Shown: positions 32,980 to 43,025 of the stretch, piece after piece
Numbering within the stretch: the stretch's first letter is position 1
Layout of the letters: each line of letters begins with the position of its first letter
From: Pseudanabaena sp. FACHB-1998
GTDB lineage: Bacteria; Cyanobacteriota; Cyanobacteriia; Pseudanabaenales; Pseudanabaenaceae
Assembly: GCF_014696355.1 (NCBI RefSeq)
Contig: NZ_JACJQA010000003.1
Coordinates: 248,001 to 312,000 of the forward strand
DNA length: 64,000 bases
Direction: 5' to 3'
The notes under the pieces: generated by a model
Databases searched by the model: none
The model's input: the letters and a program-made list of their open reading frames with translations, nothing else
Told to the model about the DNA's origin: nothing
Position numbers and translations under genes: made by a program

Positions 32980-33813
32980 ATGGCGATCGCATTTAGTAAA
33001 TATCATGGCTTAGGCAACGACTTTGTATTGATTGATAACCGCCACAGCGCTGAACCCATCCTCACTCCAGAACAAGCAGAGAAATGGTGCGATCGCCATT
33101 TTGGCATCGGTGCAGATGGCGTAATCTTCTTGCTAAAGACCGATAATGGCGAACATCAGATGCGAATCTATAACTCCGATGGTTCCGAACCAGAAATGTG
33201 TGGCAATGGAATTCGCTGTTTAGCAAAGTTCATGGAGGATTTAGGAATCCCCACCGTTGACGGCAAATATTCCATTCACACAGGCGCAGGCTTGATCGTG
33301 CCGCAAATGGATGCCGATGGATTAGTAACCGTTGATATGGGCAAGCCCTTTTTGACTGCTGCCGAGATTCCCACCACTTTAGGCGAAAGCGATCAAAAAG
33401 TAGTAAACCTTCCCCTCGAAGTCGGTGGCAAAACTTGGAATGTGACTACGGTGAGCATGGGAAATCCTCACTGCATGACCTTTGTGGATAATGTTGATCG
33501 CATTCCCTTAGCCGAAATCGGCGTTCTTTTTGAACATCATCCTGTATTCCCTAAACGCACAAATACCGAATTTGTGGAAGTTGTTAATCGCGGCTATGTA
33601 AAAATGCGTGTATGGGAACGTGGTGCTGGCGCAACCCTTGCCTGTGGCACAGGAGCTTGCGCCACAGTGGTCGCAGGAGTCTTAAATGACCTATGCGATC
33701 GCACCTGTACTGTCAATCTCCCCGGGGGCGATCTCAAAATTACTTGGTCTGCCGAAAGCGATCGCATTTTGATGACGGGACCCGCCCAACTAGTATTTAC
33801 TGGATCGGTATAG
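32980..33813 (+). CDS. dapF: Diaminopimelate epimerase
   Basis: Interconverts LL- and meso-diaminopimelate for lysine and peptidoglycan synthesis. [12 protein letters not shown] opens the protein. The two catalytic cysteines lie in MCGNGIRC (about 73) and GTGACATVV (about 222-230). The 277 residues match the family length. The ATG lies in a GCGATCGC-rich start. No other lysine gene is adjacent; mre genes are 26 kb away. Confidence 0.97.
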   Translation: MAIAFSKYHGLGNDFVLIDNRHSAEPILTPEQAEKWCDRHFGIGADGVIFLLKTDNGEHQMRIYNSDGSEPEMCGNGIRCLAKFMEDLGIPTVDGKYSIHTGAGLIVPQMDADGLVTVDMGKPFLTAAEIPTTLGESDQKVVNLPLEVGGKTWNVTTVSMGNPHCMTFVDNVDRIPLAEIGVLFEHHPVFPKRTNTEFVEVVNRGYVKMRVWERGAGATLACGTGACATVVAGVLNDLCDRTCTVNLPGGDLKITWSAESDRILMTGPAQLVFTGSV

Positions 33814-33850
33814 AGTTGTTTTCCCTCCTTTATAGGGAAACAACTCTATT
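33810..33850 (+). terminator. Terminator after dapF
   Basis: Arms ATAGAGTTG-TTTTCCCT and AGGGAAA-CAACTCTAT pair with one bulged T. It overlaps the dapF stop. Confidence 0.7.
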
Positions 33851-33857
33851 GACTTAA

Positions 33858-34214
<357 letters not shown>

Positions 34215-34221
34215 TAAATTT

Positions 34222-34362
34222 GGCGTTAATATACTTGACGCACTTTACAAATTCTTACCCCCCTCAGTCCCCCCTTGGAAGGGGGGAAGTCTGAGTTCTC
34301 CCCCTTCCAAGGGGGAGTTAGAGGGGGTTCTAGATATTTGGTGTGTCAAGTATATAAATGCC
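34222..34362 (+). mobile_element. MITE-like element, copy 2, with 8-bp target duplication
   Basis: 141 bp, same ends as copy 1 (GGCGTTAATATACTTGAC and reversed GGCATTTATATACTTGAC), so its terminal repeats are closer to perfect. ATAAATTT occurs directly before (34214-34221) and after (34363-34370) it. The downstream hairpin 34364-34394 uses the duplicated bases as the start of its left arm. Copies differ at about seven positions. Confidence 0.9.
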
Positions 34363-34363
34363 A

Positions 34364-34394
34364 TAAATTTGCGGCGCAAAGCGCCGCAAATTTA
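34364..34394. terminator. Hairpin displaced from the HIT gene by the MITE
   Basis: 14-bp arms (34364-34377 and 34381-34394), AAA loop, GCGGCGC tip. It was presumably ~10 bases past the HIT stop before the insertion and is now ~150 bases past it. Confidence 0.75.
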
Positions 34395-34443
34395 GAAAAA
34401 TTGAGTGCGGACTCATTGGCAAAATAAAAAACTAGAGAAGTAT

Positions 34444-36084
34444 ATGACTGTTGTTGCCATTGATTTTGGAACTAGTAATACCGCGATCGCTATTCTTGAA
34501 CATACAGAAGGCAATCGCCAAATTGCAAGACCCAAAACTTTACACTTCAGCGATATTTCTCACGAATTTATCACCCGATCGCCCAGCCCTATAGAAAGTC
34601 ATCAGGTTTGGTTAGTGCCAAGCTTAGTCTATGTGGCTGGTCAACATCAATTTCTCATCGGAGAACAAGCGCGATCGCTAGAAAGTTTAAAAGAGAAATC
34701 TGCTGAGCAGGCAAAGAGGCGATTTAAAGGATTTAAGCGCGATATGGTCGCCAAATTTCAAGCGCCTGCTCGCGAAATTGATGGCGATTATTATGATGCG
34801 GAAGCGATCGCCGAAATATTCTTAATGGAACTTTGGCAAAGGCTCCAATCTCAAGACATTCAACCCACTCAATTGATTTTCACAGTTCCCGTGGGAGCTT
34901 TTGATTCATATCTGCATTGGTTCCGCAGTTTTGCCGCCAAAATCCAGTTCTCTAACTTTCAAATAATTGATGAATCCACCGCCGCCGCCCTTGGCTATGC
35001 GATTACTCGCCCTAACGCCTTGGTGTTAGTTATTGATTTTGGTGGCGGCACGCTGGACTTGAGCCTAGTTCGCACAGCACCGATTAATCATAATTCTCAA
35101 GCGTTCAAAGCCGAAGTGATCGCCAAGTCCGATGCCTATATTGGCGGTATTGATATCGATCGCTGGATTGCCGAACATTTTTTGCGTCAATTACAAATTG
35201 AGCGATCGCAATTGCCAGAATCTAGTTGGCTCAGTTTGTTAGAAATCTCTGAGAAAATTAAAATCCAATTATCTCTTGCTCAAGAAGTGCAGGAACATTG
35301 GCTTGATCCTGCAAATCAATTTGTCTACCAGCTAACTCTCATTCAAGATGAATTGACAGAAATTCTTGAACAAAACCACCTAATTGATCAACTGCGCGAA
35401 GCTATTGATGAAGTCTTATTGATGGGACTAAATAAAGGGATTAGTAAAGCGGCGATCGAAGAAGTTTTGTTAGTGGGCGGTAGTTGCCAAAATTTAGCAA
35501 TTCAGCAATTGATTATTTCTTACTTTGGCAAATCTAAGGTCAAGCTAGGTAAACCCTTTGAAGCCGTTGCTCACGGAGCCTTAGTTTTAGGTCAGGATAT
35601 CGCAATTGAAGACCATCTGCGCCATAGCTATGCCATTCGTCTATGGGAACCATATCTTAACTACTATTCTTTCTATACATTATTTGAGAAAGGCACAACC
35701 TATCCCTGTCAGCGTTCTGAGCCATTGATCTTACAGGCGGCGATCGCTGGTCAATCAGAAATTTGGCTAGATATTGGCGAGGTAGCTGAAGTTACTCAAG
35801 CGGAAGTTGCCTATGACCAGTCGGGGCGGATGACCAGCAGTCAATTGCTCAAACAGTCAGACTTTCGATCGCTAGCTATAAATAGTCCCGTTCGTCAAAA
35901 TAATAGAGAAGAAGATATAGACAAAGTTTGTATAGCCCGACTTGATCCCATCGGTCAGTTAGGAATCGATCGCATTTCTGTCAATTTTAAAATTAATGAC
36001 CGTCGCCTCCTCATAGCAACAATTAGAGATTTGCTTACTAATAAAATTCTCATTGATCAGCAGGCGATCGCTAAATTAGAATAA
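34444..36084 (+). CDS. Hsp70 family protein, atypical (no complete peptide-binding domain)
   Basis: 546 residues from the ATG at 34444. The actin-like ATPase domain shows phosphate-1 VAIDFGTSNTAIA at the start, phosphate-2 VLVIDFGGGTLDLSLV (about 196-211) and the adenosine motif VLLVGGSCQN (about 342-351). After about residue 390 the sequence is unlike DnaK's beta-sandwich and lid, and it ends without a helical lid or EEVD-type tail. Such cyanobacterial Hsp70-like proteins have no assigned client. It lies in the wake of the MITE insertion and has no dnaJ or grpE partner here. Confidence 0.8.
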   Translation: MTVVAIDFGTSNTAIAILEHTEGNRQIARPKTLHFSDISHEFITRSPSPIESHQVWLVPSLVYVAGQHQFLIGEQARSLESLKEKSAEQAKRRFKGFKRDMVAKFQAPAREIDGDYYDAEAIAEIFLMELWQRLQSQDIQPTQLIFTVPVGAFDSYLHWFRSFAAKIQFSNFQIIDESTAAALGYAITRPNALVLVIDFGGGTLDLSLVRTAPINHNSQAFKAEVIAKSDAYIGGIDIDRWIAEHFLRQLQIERSQLPESSWLSLLEISEKIKIQLSLAQEVQEHWLDPANQFVYQLTLIQDELTEILEQNHLIDQLREAIDEVLLMGLNKGISKAAIEEVLLVGGSCQNLAIQQLIISYFGKSKVKLGKPFEAVAHGALVLGQDIAIEDHLRHSYAIRLWEPYLNYYSFYTLFEKGTTYPCQRSEPLILQAAIAGQSEIWLDIGEVAEVTQAEVAYDQSGRMTSSQLLKQSDFRSLAINSPVRQNNREEDIDKVCIARLDPIGQLGIDRISVNFKINDRRLLIATIRDLLTNKILIDQQAIAKLE

Positions 36085-36136
36085 AACCCATGAAGATAAG
36101 GGGGGAGCGTTGCTCCCACTTATCTTTGGGAGTTTT
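36085..36136 (+). terminator. Imperfect hairpin after the Hsp70-like gene
   Basis: Inner stem AGATAAGGGGGGAGC against GCTCCCACTTATCT with a mismatch, extended outward by ACCCAT/GGGAGT. The remaining ~220 bases before the next gene hold nothing I can assign. Confidence 0.6.
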
Positions 36137-36361
36137 ACAGCAATTCCTGATCAAACGAAACACAAGAGAAGATCGATATAAAATTTGTGTTTAATTTAAG
36201 CTCTTGTCTAGATTTAAAGGGCTGAAATTTTGTAGAATCTATAAAGGTATAGCGATATTCATTAATGCTAAGAGCAAGCCAAAATCTGAAATAGGGTTGC
36301 GGCTCTTAACGATGTATCCCATATCCTGACACAAACTTTCAGTCGATGACAGGCAGCACTT

Positions 36362-36871
36362 GTGACTTATACGCGCTCAAAACATTCTCGCCTGATGATT
36401 GCTGTCTTACCTGACGAATCCTCAGCTTTTGAAGCATATCGTCTGCTTCAATGTCATGGTATCTCTCCTGAAAATTTGGCGCTAGTTGGTAAAGGCTATA
36501 GCAGTCCTGATAGTGTGGGGTTATTTAATCCCACTCGCACTACATGGCGCTATGCCAAACGAGCAATGCTTTGGTCAGGAGCGCTCAGTAGTAGCTTGGG
36601 AATTATTTTGCATTTACTGTTGAAATTACAATTGCCAAATCTTGACTGGTATCAGACCCTTTTTGTGATTACTTCTACTCTTGCGCTCATTGGAATGCTG
36701 CTTGGCGCTGCCCTTGGAACTCTATATGGTTGGTTTTTTAAAAGCAGTCTGTCCATTTCTTGTCGCAACTGTCTAGATCGGGGACAGTATTTATTAATGC
36801 TTGAAGGGTCAGAATCTTTAACGCGAAAAGGTCGAGAAATTCTTAATAGTTATACGGTAAAACCTCATTGA
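36362..36871 (+). CDS. Two-TM hypothetical protein with general-stress-like N-terminus
   Basis: 169 residues from a GTG at 36362. The N-terminal ~45 residues (IAVLPDESSAFEAYRLLQCHGISPENLALVGKG) resemble the short alpha/beta segment found in GsiB/YflT-like or DUF1269-like membrane proteins. Two helices follow (about 71-93 and 101-126). C-terminal segment SISCRNCLDRGQYLLMLEG. No good ribosome site precedes the GTG. Not assigned to a family with confidence. Confidence 0.6.
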   Translation: MTYTRSKHSRLMIAVLPDESSAFEAYRLLQCHGISPENLALVGKGYSSPDSVGLFNPTRTTWRYAKRAMLWSGALSSSLGIILHLLLKLQLPNLDWYQTLFVITSTLALIGMLLGAALGTLYGWFFKSSLSISCRNCLDRGQYLLMLEGSESLTRKGREILNSYTVKPH

Positions 36872-36990
36872 TTGATAGCTGTAAGGGCTTCGCCGTAAAA
36901 TAAGAAATTGACTGGACTGATTTTTTGGGTGTAGACGATAGCTTTTTAAAGAGAATTGGGAGAGATCTAGGCAATTTTTAAATAGTTTTT

Positions 36991-37106
36991 TATAGCTGTT
37001 GCCATTCTTGTTAAGACACAAAACCTAAGAAGCGAGTTGCGGCGCTTCGCGCCGCAACTCGCTTCTTAGGTTTTGATTTGTCCTAATGCAAGTGACCGCA
37101 GCTATA
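36991..37106 (+). repeat. Palindromic element family A, copy 3
   Basis: 116 bp, TATAGCTG at the left and CAGCTATA at the right, with paired TTTTT/AAAAA outside. The stem reads GAAGCGAGTTGCGGCGC with its complement, differing from copy 1 at several positions that are matched on both arms (AAGAAGCG against CCAAAAGCG). Confidence 0.8.
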
Positions 37107-37135
37107 AAAACTTATCGCCATAAAAAACAACCCTT

Positions 37136-37174
37136 AACCCAAAAAAGGATAGCCTCGCTATCCTTTTTTGGGTT
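37136..37174. repeat. Hairpin with CTC loop
   Basis: 18-bp arms (37136-37153 and 37157-37174) with a run of T after it, which resembles a terminator although no gene ends nearby. Confidence 0.7.
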
Positions 37175-37307
37175 TTTATATCAAATTTAGTTTGTTGCTA
37201 TACCTTGACGTGAATAGCTACAGCTATATTAGTAATAAGGCACTAATTATTCATATATTCTTTTGATCAGCTTGTAATACCAAAATCCAAAAAGACACAA
37301 AATGACC

Positions 37308-37400
37308 CATAGCCATTCTAATTTTATTTGTGAGATTAAAGGACTTGAGAGAATGCGCCTTAAACAAGCCTACCCTCTTAAATCATTTAGGATTGCTATA
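37308..37400 (+). repeat. Palindromic element family E, copy 2
   Basis: Shares ATTTGTGAGA, a following AAGG segment and the right end ATTTAGGATTGCTATA with 10814-10907; the left end reads CATAGCCATTCTAATTTT. Confidence 0.6.
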
Positions 37401-37452
37401 TTCAGCTAATCCACCATCGGGCAAATTTTAATCTCTAATCAGTCAGTAAGTC

Positions 37453-40400
37453 ATGATTCATTCTGATAAAACCAGTATAAAGATTCTAATTGTTGATGAT
37501 TCGGAAACCGATCGCTGGCTTTTTCGTCATTATCTAACCAATAATCCTACCTATAATTACGATGTTCTCGAAGCCAAAAATATACACCAAGGTTTAGAAA
37601 TATGGCGATCGCATAAACCTGATGTAGTCTTGGTAGATTTTAATTTAGTGGGGGAAACGGGGCTACAATTTCTTGAATCTCTGCATGAGGAAATTCAAGC
37701 AGAAAATCTGGAGAACGGGGAAGAAAAAATTTTAGAACTAAAATTGCCAGTCATCGTCTTGACGGGGCATGGTGATGACAAGATGGCGGTGCAGTCAATG
37801 AAATTGGGGGCTGCGGATTATTTGGTCAAAAACGATGTGACCGATTTCTCCCTGCACCAAAGCATTCTCAGTGTCAGAGACTACTTTGCGGTAAGACAGA
37901 AGCTCGCGCAATCTCAAAAGCGTGAATCAGTGGTTTCTCAAATTGCCTTAGGGATTCGTCAATCCCTTAACTTATATGACATTTGCCTAACGGTCACGCA
38001 GGAATCTCGTAAATTTCTGAAAACCGATCGCATGGTGATTTATAAGTTTAATGACGATATGAGTCGGCGGATTATTGCTGAAGACTTTGGGGAACCTTGG
38101 CAATCCTGTGGCGAATTAGTTAACGAATGTAATTGTTTTCAGTTGTCAGACCAAGTAGCTCAAGAATATCAAAACGGGAAAATTCTAGTTGCTAATGATG
38201 TGCTGAAGGCGAACTTTGCGGAATGTCATGTGCAAATGTTGCAGAGATTTCAAGTTCGCGCCAATATTGTCGTGCCAATTCTGGTGGTGGATGCTTCCGC
38301 CAATAATTTAGGGGAAGAAAACTTAGCGCCATCTGGGTTAAAAGATATTAATCGCGAACATCAGCACAAACTCTGGGGATTAATAATTGCCCACCAATGC
38401 TCAGCTACGCGCAATTGGGAGGACTGGGATATTCAATTCTTGCAACAGTTATCAGTTAATCTGGCGATCGCTGTCCATCAAGCCGAAATTCATCACGATC
38501 TACATAGGCTAAATGCAAGTTTGGAGCAGCAAGTGCAAACCCGCACGCAGGATCTCCGCACCAGTGAACAGAAATTAAGTTCTATTCTCAATTCCTTGCC
38601 AGATATTATTAATTTAATTAGTCATGATGGTATTTATTTGGAGTCAAAACGTGATAATCGTCTTTATGACTTGATTCCAGAAACAATAAATCCTGTTGGC
38701 AAGCACATTTATGAGCTTTTGCCAGAGCATATCGCCCACAGGCAAATGCAAGCAATCCACCAAGCGATCGCTACTAGAGAAATCCAATGCTTTGAGCAGA
38801 TCTATCAAGTAGATCATCTCTACTATTACGAAGAAGTACGCATTGTGGCGATCCGTGACGATGCGGCGATAGTAATTGTGCGGGATGTGAGCGATCGCCG
38901 CCGTGCGGAGGAGTCCCTAAATATAGCGGTGGAAGCTTTACAAAAAAGTGAAGAACAACGCCGTCTTGCGATCGATCTAAATCATATTGGTTGTTGGGAT
39001 TTTGATGTGAAAACTGGTCTTGCAATTTGGAACGAGAACCATCATAGGATAATGGGACTCGAACCAGACCAAGCTGAAAGTGGCTACGCAACATGGCGCG
39101 ATCGCGTCCATCCCGACGATCTAGATTGGGTAGAAACAGCTATCAATACAGCTTTAGAAAATCACTCCATGCTGGAAGTGGAATATCAAATTATTCATCC
39201 ATCGGGCGAAATTCATTGGGTGTTGTCTAAGGGGCGAGGTATCTATGACGATCTCTCCAATAAACCCGTGCGTATGGTGGGAGTTATATTAGACATTAGC
39301 GATCGCAAAAATGTAGAGCTAGCACTCGAAAAAGAATTTATCCGTAATAAAACTCTCTTTAATAGCTCCTTTGATGGCATCTATATTTTGGATAGTGCAG
39401 GTAAATTTATTGAGGTTAATCAAAGCTACGCCAATATCTTGGGCTACAGCATTAACGAAATGCTTAACCTCAGTATTTATGATATTGATGTTAAATGGAC
39501 AAAAGATGAGCTAGATACAGGGTTGGCGGAGTTTAAGAAACAAAAAAAAGTGATGTTTGAAACCCAACATCGGCGCAAAGATGGCTCCATTTGTCATGTA
39601 GAAATTAGTGCTACTTCGGTAGATTGGGATAATGACATTGTTCAGTTCGGCATTTGTCGTGATGTAAGTAATCGGAAACTTGCCGAAGCAAAACTTCAGA
39701 AACAGCAGCAGGAGCTACAAACCCTTGTAGAAAATATTCCTGATGTGGTCGCTAGATTTGATCGGGATTTGCGACGTATCTATATCAATCCCGTGATTGA
39801 GTCAATTCGGGGGATTTCGGCTGAAGAGTTGATTGGTAAATCCCCCGAAGAAGTTCCTCTTCCTAATGCGCTCCTAGAGGCTCTCCATAAGGTTTTAGAA
39901 TCAGGACAACAGGAGATCATTGATTTTGCCTATGATTCAATTAGTGGATTGAGATATTTTCAATCGCGACTCGTTCCCGAGTTTGATGCTAATGGTGAAA
40001 TTATTTCCATTTTAAGTATATCTCGTGACTTTACGGAGCAGAAAGTTGCAGAACAAGCTTTGCAATATCGGGTTGAGCGTGAGCAACTCCTAAACTTATT
40101 TATTCAAGTTATGCGTAGTTCTCTAGACCTAAAAGTGGTGTTTAGATCTGCGACTGACGCGATCGCCAGATTACTGGATTTAGAGCAAGTAGCGATCGTG
40201 CAATATTTACCAGAGCGCAAAGTTTGGAAGCATGTAGCTGTTTTAAAGGAAAGTCCAGAGGTTTTTGATGATATAAGTTTAGAAATTCCCGATCTGGATA
40301 ATCCTTTTGCAGCAAAGCTCAAGCAGAAAGAGATTGTACAAATAATTGATGCCGAAGCTATCGAAGATAAGATTAATCGTGAGATAGCCACAAAAGCTTC

Positions 40401-41853
40401 AGGAGCGTGGCTATTAGTGCCGATTATTGTGAATAATCAAGTTTGGGGTAGCCTGAGTTCGCGCAAGTTAAATAAAGTCACGCAATGGGAAGCTCAAGAA
40501 ATTGATCTAGCACAGACGATCGCCAATCAGTTAGCGATCGCTATTCAGCAAGCTAATCTCTATCAACAACTCCAACAGGAGCTATCGGAACGCAAACAAA
40601 CCGAAATCGCTTTAGCTCAAGCAAAGGAAGTCGCCGAAGCTGCTAGCAAAGCCAAGAGTGAATTCCTAGCCAATATGAGTCATGAAATTCGGACTCCCAT
40701 GAATGGAGTAATTGGCATGGCTCAGTTAATCGCCTCTACACCTTTAAGGGAAGATCAAAGAAAATTTGTACAAATCATCTTAGATAGTGGAGATGCCCTG
40801 TTAACAGTAATTAACGACATTCTCGATTTTTCAAAAATAGAATCTGGGAACTTACAACTAGAAAGCAAAGATTTTCATATTATTGAAATTATTACTTCGG
40901 CTTTTAATCTTTTAAAGCAACAAGCCGTAGATAAAAACATCCAGATTCACATGCAAATTTCTCCGCAAATCCCTCATTTTGTAATCGGAGATAAATCTCG
41001 TCTACGTCAAATATTAATCAATCTATTAGGTAATGCCATTAAATTTACTAATCAAGGCACTGTTATCTTAAAAGTTGATGGACAATTTATTTCTGACACC
41101 ATCTATAAATTTAAATTTGCGATCGCGGATACAGGCATCGGTATTGAGAAAAATCATATTACTAAACTGTTTAGACCCTTTACCCAAGCCGATGCCTCCA
41201 TTAGTCGTCAGTTTGGTGGCACAGGTTTAGGATTAGCGATCTGTAAGCGTTTAATTGAGTTGATGAATGGCACAATTTGGGCGGAGAGTAGTGGTAATAT
41301 CGGCGGCATCCCTGACACGAAATGGATTCCCCAAAATACTACTCAAGATGGTACAACTTTTTATTTTAATATCATCTTGCCGATCACCATTCATCAACCG
41401 ACAAGTCAGAACTCATTAAATATCACGGTATCTAATTCCATCCTTAATCCTGAAGAAAGTCCTGTCAAAATTTTAGTGGTGGAAGATAATACTCTGAATC
41501 AAAAACTAGCAATATTAATGTTGCAAAAGCTAGGTTATAAAGCGGATCTAGTAGGTGACGGTAGTGAATGTGTGAATTTAATCCTTAATCAAGATTCTGG
41601 TTTAGCCTATGAATTCATATTTATGGATCTTCAAATGCCAATTATGGATGGAATTAGTGCGACAAGGTTGATTAGAAGTAGGCTGGGTAGTCCTGATAAA
41701 CCTTGGATAGTGGCTCTGACAGCCGATGTTTTAATGGAAGAGCGCCAAGCCTGTATCGATGTGGGGATGAATGATTATATCAGTAAGCCTTTTAGCGCTA
41801 AAGATCTAGTCAGAGCTATATCGGAATATCTAAGAGTAAAATCCCAAAGATAA
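37453..41853 (+). CDS. Hybrid sensor kinase: REC-GAF-4xPAS-GAF-HisKA-HATPase-REC
   Basis: 1466 residues. Receiver domain 1 (about 10-140) with acceptor D62. GAF 1 (about 155-345) has C258-H259 in AECHVQML, the position of the bilin-binding Cys-His in cyanobacteriochromes, and C228 in ECNCFQ, which resembles the DXCF second cysteine with D replaced. Four PAS domains follow (about 375-490, 505-620, 630-745, 755-870), then GAF 2 (about 880-1035), HisKA with H1077 (SHEIRTPMNG), HATPase (about 1190-1310) and a C-terminal receiver (VEDNTLNQKL, MDLQMPIMDG). It is probably soluble. Likely a light- or redox-responsive hybrid kinase; chromophore binding is an inference. Confidence 0.92.
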   Translation: MIHSDKTSIKILIVDDSETDRWLFRHYLTNNPTYNYDVLEAKNIHQGLEIWRSHKPDVVLVDFNLVGETGLQFLESLHEEIQAENLENGEEKILELKLPVIVLTGHGDDKMAVQSMKLGAADYLVKNDVTDFSLHQSILSVRDYFAVRQKLAQSQKRESVVSQIALGIRQSLNLYDICLTVTQESRKFLKTDRMVIYKFNDDMSRRIIAEDFGEPWQSCGELVNECNCFQLSDQVAQEYQNGKILVANDVLKANFAECHVQMLQRFQVRANIVVPILVVDASANNLGEENLAPSGLKDINREHQHKLWGLIIAHQCSATRNWEDWDIQFLQQLSVNLAIAVHQAEIHHDLHRLNASLEQQVQTRTQDLRTSEQKLSSILNSLPDIINLISHDGIYLESKRDNRLYDLIPETINPVGKHIYELLPEHIAHRQMQAIHQAIATREIQCFEQIYQVDHLYYYEEVRIVAIRDDAAIVIVRDVSDRRRAEESLNIAVEALQKSEEQRRLAIDLNHIGCWDFDVKTGLAIWNENHHRIMGLEPDQAESGYATWRDRVHPDDLDWVETAINTALENHSMLEVEYQIIHPSGEIHWVLSKGRGIYDDLSNKPVRMVGVILDISDRKNVELALEKEFIRNKTLFNSSFDGIYILDSAGKFIEVNQSYANILGYSINEMLNLSIYDIDVKWTKDELDTGLAEFKKQKKVMFETQHRRKDGSICHVEISATSVDWDNDIVQFGICRDVSNRKLAEAKLQKQQQELQTLVENIPDVVARFDRDLRRIYINPVIESIRGISAEELIGKSPEEVPLPNALLEALHKVLESGQQEIIDFAYDSISGLRYFQSRLVPEFDANGEIISILSISRDFTEQKVAEQALQYRVEREQLLNLFIQVMRSSLDLKVVFRSATDAIARLLDLEQVAIVQYLPERKVWKHVAVLKESPEVFDDISLEIPDLDNPFAAKLKQKEIVQIIDAEAIEDKINREIATKASGAWLLVPIIVNNQVWGSLSSRKLNKVTQWEAQEIDLAQTIANQLAIAIQQANLYQQLQQELSERKQTEIALAQAKEVAEAASKAKSEFLANMSHEIRTPMNGVIGMAQLIASTPLREDQRKFVQIILDSGDALLTVINDILDFSKIESGNLQLESKDFHIIEIITSAFNLLKQQAVDKNIQIHMQISPQIPHFVIGDKSRLRQILINLLGNAIKFTNQGTVILKVDGQFISDTIYKFKFAIADTGIGIEKNHITKLFRPFTQADASISRQFGGTGLGLAICKRLIELMNGTIWAESSGNIGGIPDTKWIPQNTTQDGTTFYFNIILPITIHQPTSQNSLNITVSNSILNPEESPVKILVVEDNTLNQKLAILMLQKLGYKADLVGDGSECVNLILNQDSGLAYEFIFMDLQMPIMDGISATRLIRSRLGSPDKPWIVALTADVLMEERQACIDVGMNDYISKPFSAKDLVRAISEYLRVKSQR

Positions 41854-41882
41854 AGTCTAGAAATGTCTAGGCTTCAATCTTT

Positions 41883-42848
41883 TCAATCTTGATCAAAAAC
41901 TTTGCCCAAAGAGGCGGGCGGCGTAGTCCTAATCGTGCTGAGGATGCCTTGCCTGAGCGATCGCGGCAAAGTTGATAGGAGGCGATCGAGCCATTCTCCA
42001 GAGGTCAGCGCTAACATCAAGATCATCAATACAAAGGGAGCCGTATTAAATACCTGAGTTGGCACATCGGGAATTGCGCTCTGGGCAACACTGGCAAGGG
42101 ATTGTAAAATCCCAAACAGGTAAGTTCCAAGGGCAACCCGTAGCGGATTCCAGCCGCCAAAAATGACGATCGCCAGAGCAATCCACCCATAGCCTGCGGT
42201 ATGTCGATGACTCCAACCTGCTTTAAAATCCAGAGAAAAGGCGGCTCCTGCAATGCCCATTAATGCGCCCCCAAGGAGCGTATAGAGATAGCGCATTTTA
42301 ACGACATTAGTACCTCTAGCAAAAGCGGCGGCAGGTTGTTCGCCTACGGTTCTTAAAATCAATCCGCCTTGGGTACGATAGAAAAAGAACCAACTAAATA
42401 GAATCAAAATATAGCTACTGTAAACCAGTAAATCACTTTGAAATAGCAATTTACCAAGAACAGGAATACTTTCAAGAATTGGGATTTTGAAACTGGGAAC
42501 GGTGATTCCTTCTACCCTCACAATAGGATTACCGAGGAATGAGGATAAATCGCCACACATTAGGGCCAGCACAAAGCCGATGGATACCTGTGATTGTTTG
42601 AGCGTAATCGCGCCAATGGCGACGATAAGAGCGATCGCTGCTCCCACGAGCGCCGCCGCCGCAAATCCCAAGATGAGACTATTGGAGAATTTAGCTACGG
42701 CAAAACCCGTCATCGCTGACATGAGAATTGTGCCTTCGGCGGAGAGATTGATTACGCCTGCGCGTTCGGTGATAGTTTCGCCAATCGTGGCAAAAATCAA
42801 AGGTGTAGAGGTGGCGATCGCTGTCGCTAAAATCGTAATGATATCCAT
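41883..42848 (-). CDS. BMP-type nucleoside ABC transporter permease 2
   Basis: 321 residues, ~8-10 hydrophobic helices. It is the second permease of the purine-nucleoside BMP importer family (NupQ/YufQ-like), with NLSAEGTILMSAMTGF near the N-terminus and GAALMGIAGAAFSLDF mid-protein. It is separated from permease 1 by a 177-bp gap that carries a repeat element, unlike the tight spacing of the other three genes. Confidence 0.88.
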   Translation of the reverse strand: MDIITILATAIATSTPLIFATIGETITERAGVINLSAEGTILMSAMTGFAVAKFSNSLILGFAAAALVGAAIALIVAIGAITLKQSQVSIGFVLALMCGDLSSFLGNPIVRVEGITVPSFKIPILESIPVLGKLLFQSDLLVYSSYILILFSWFFFYRTQGGLILRTVGEQPAAAFARGTNVVKMRYLYTLLGGALMGIAGAAFSLDFKAGWSHRHTAGYGWIALAIVIFGGWNPLRVALGTYLFGILQSLASVAQSAIPDVPTQVFNTAPFVLMILMLALTSGEWLDRLLSTLPRSLRQGILSTIRTTPPASLGKVFDQD

Positions 42849-43025
42849 AGGTTTGTGCTTGTTTAATTAGGTTTGAACTTACGCAGACTTTTGTAAGACC
42901 CTTACCCCTAGCCCCTCTCCCAACAAGGAGAGGGGAACAAGAAAAATCTCTTACTCCCCTTCTCCCAGAAAGGGAGAAGGGGTTGGGGGATGAGGGCAAG
43001 TTAGATTGGGCGAATCTCCCATAGC
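42849..43025. repeat. Repeat element inside the ABC operon
   Basis: The sequence around 42880-43010 carries CCCTTACCCCTAGCCCC, CCCCTTCTCCCAGAAAGGG and GAAGGGGTTGGGGGATGAGGG, the pyrimidine/purine-rich type of cyanobacterial intergenic repeat. It lies between the two permease genes and would add several stems to the operon mRNA. Borders are unclear. Confidence 0.6.

Larger units (their letters stand above)
36872..37452. other. 581-bp gap with three palindromic structures
   Basis: It contains a family A element (36991-37106), a hairpin (37136-37174) and a family E element (about 37308-37400). The ~50 bases before the kinase gene and scattered AT-rich sequence between them are unassigned. Confidence 0.75.
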
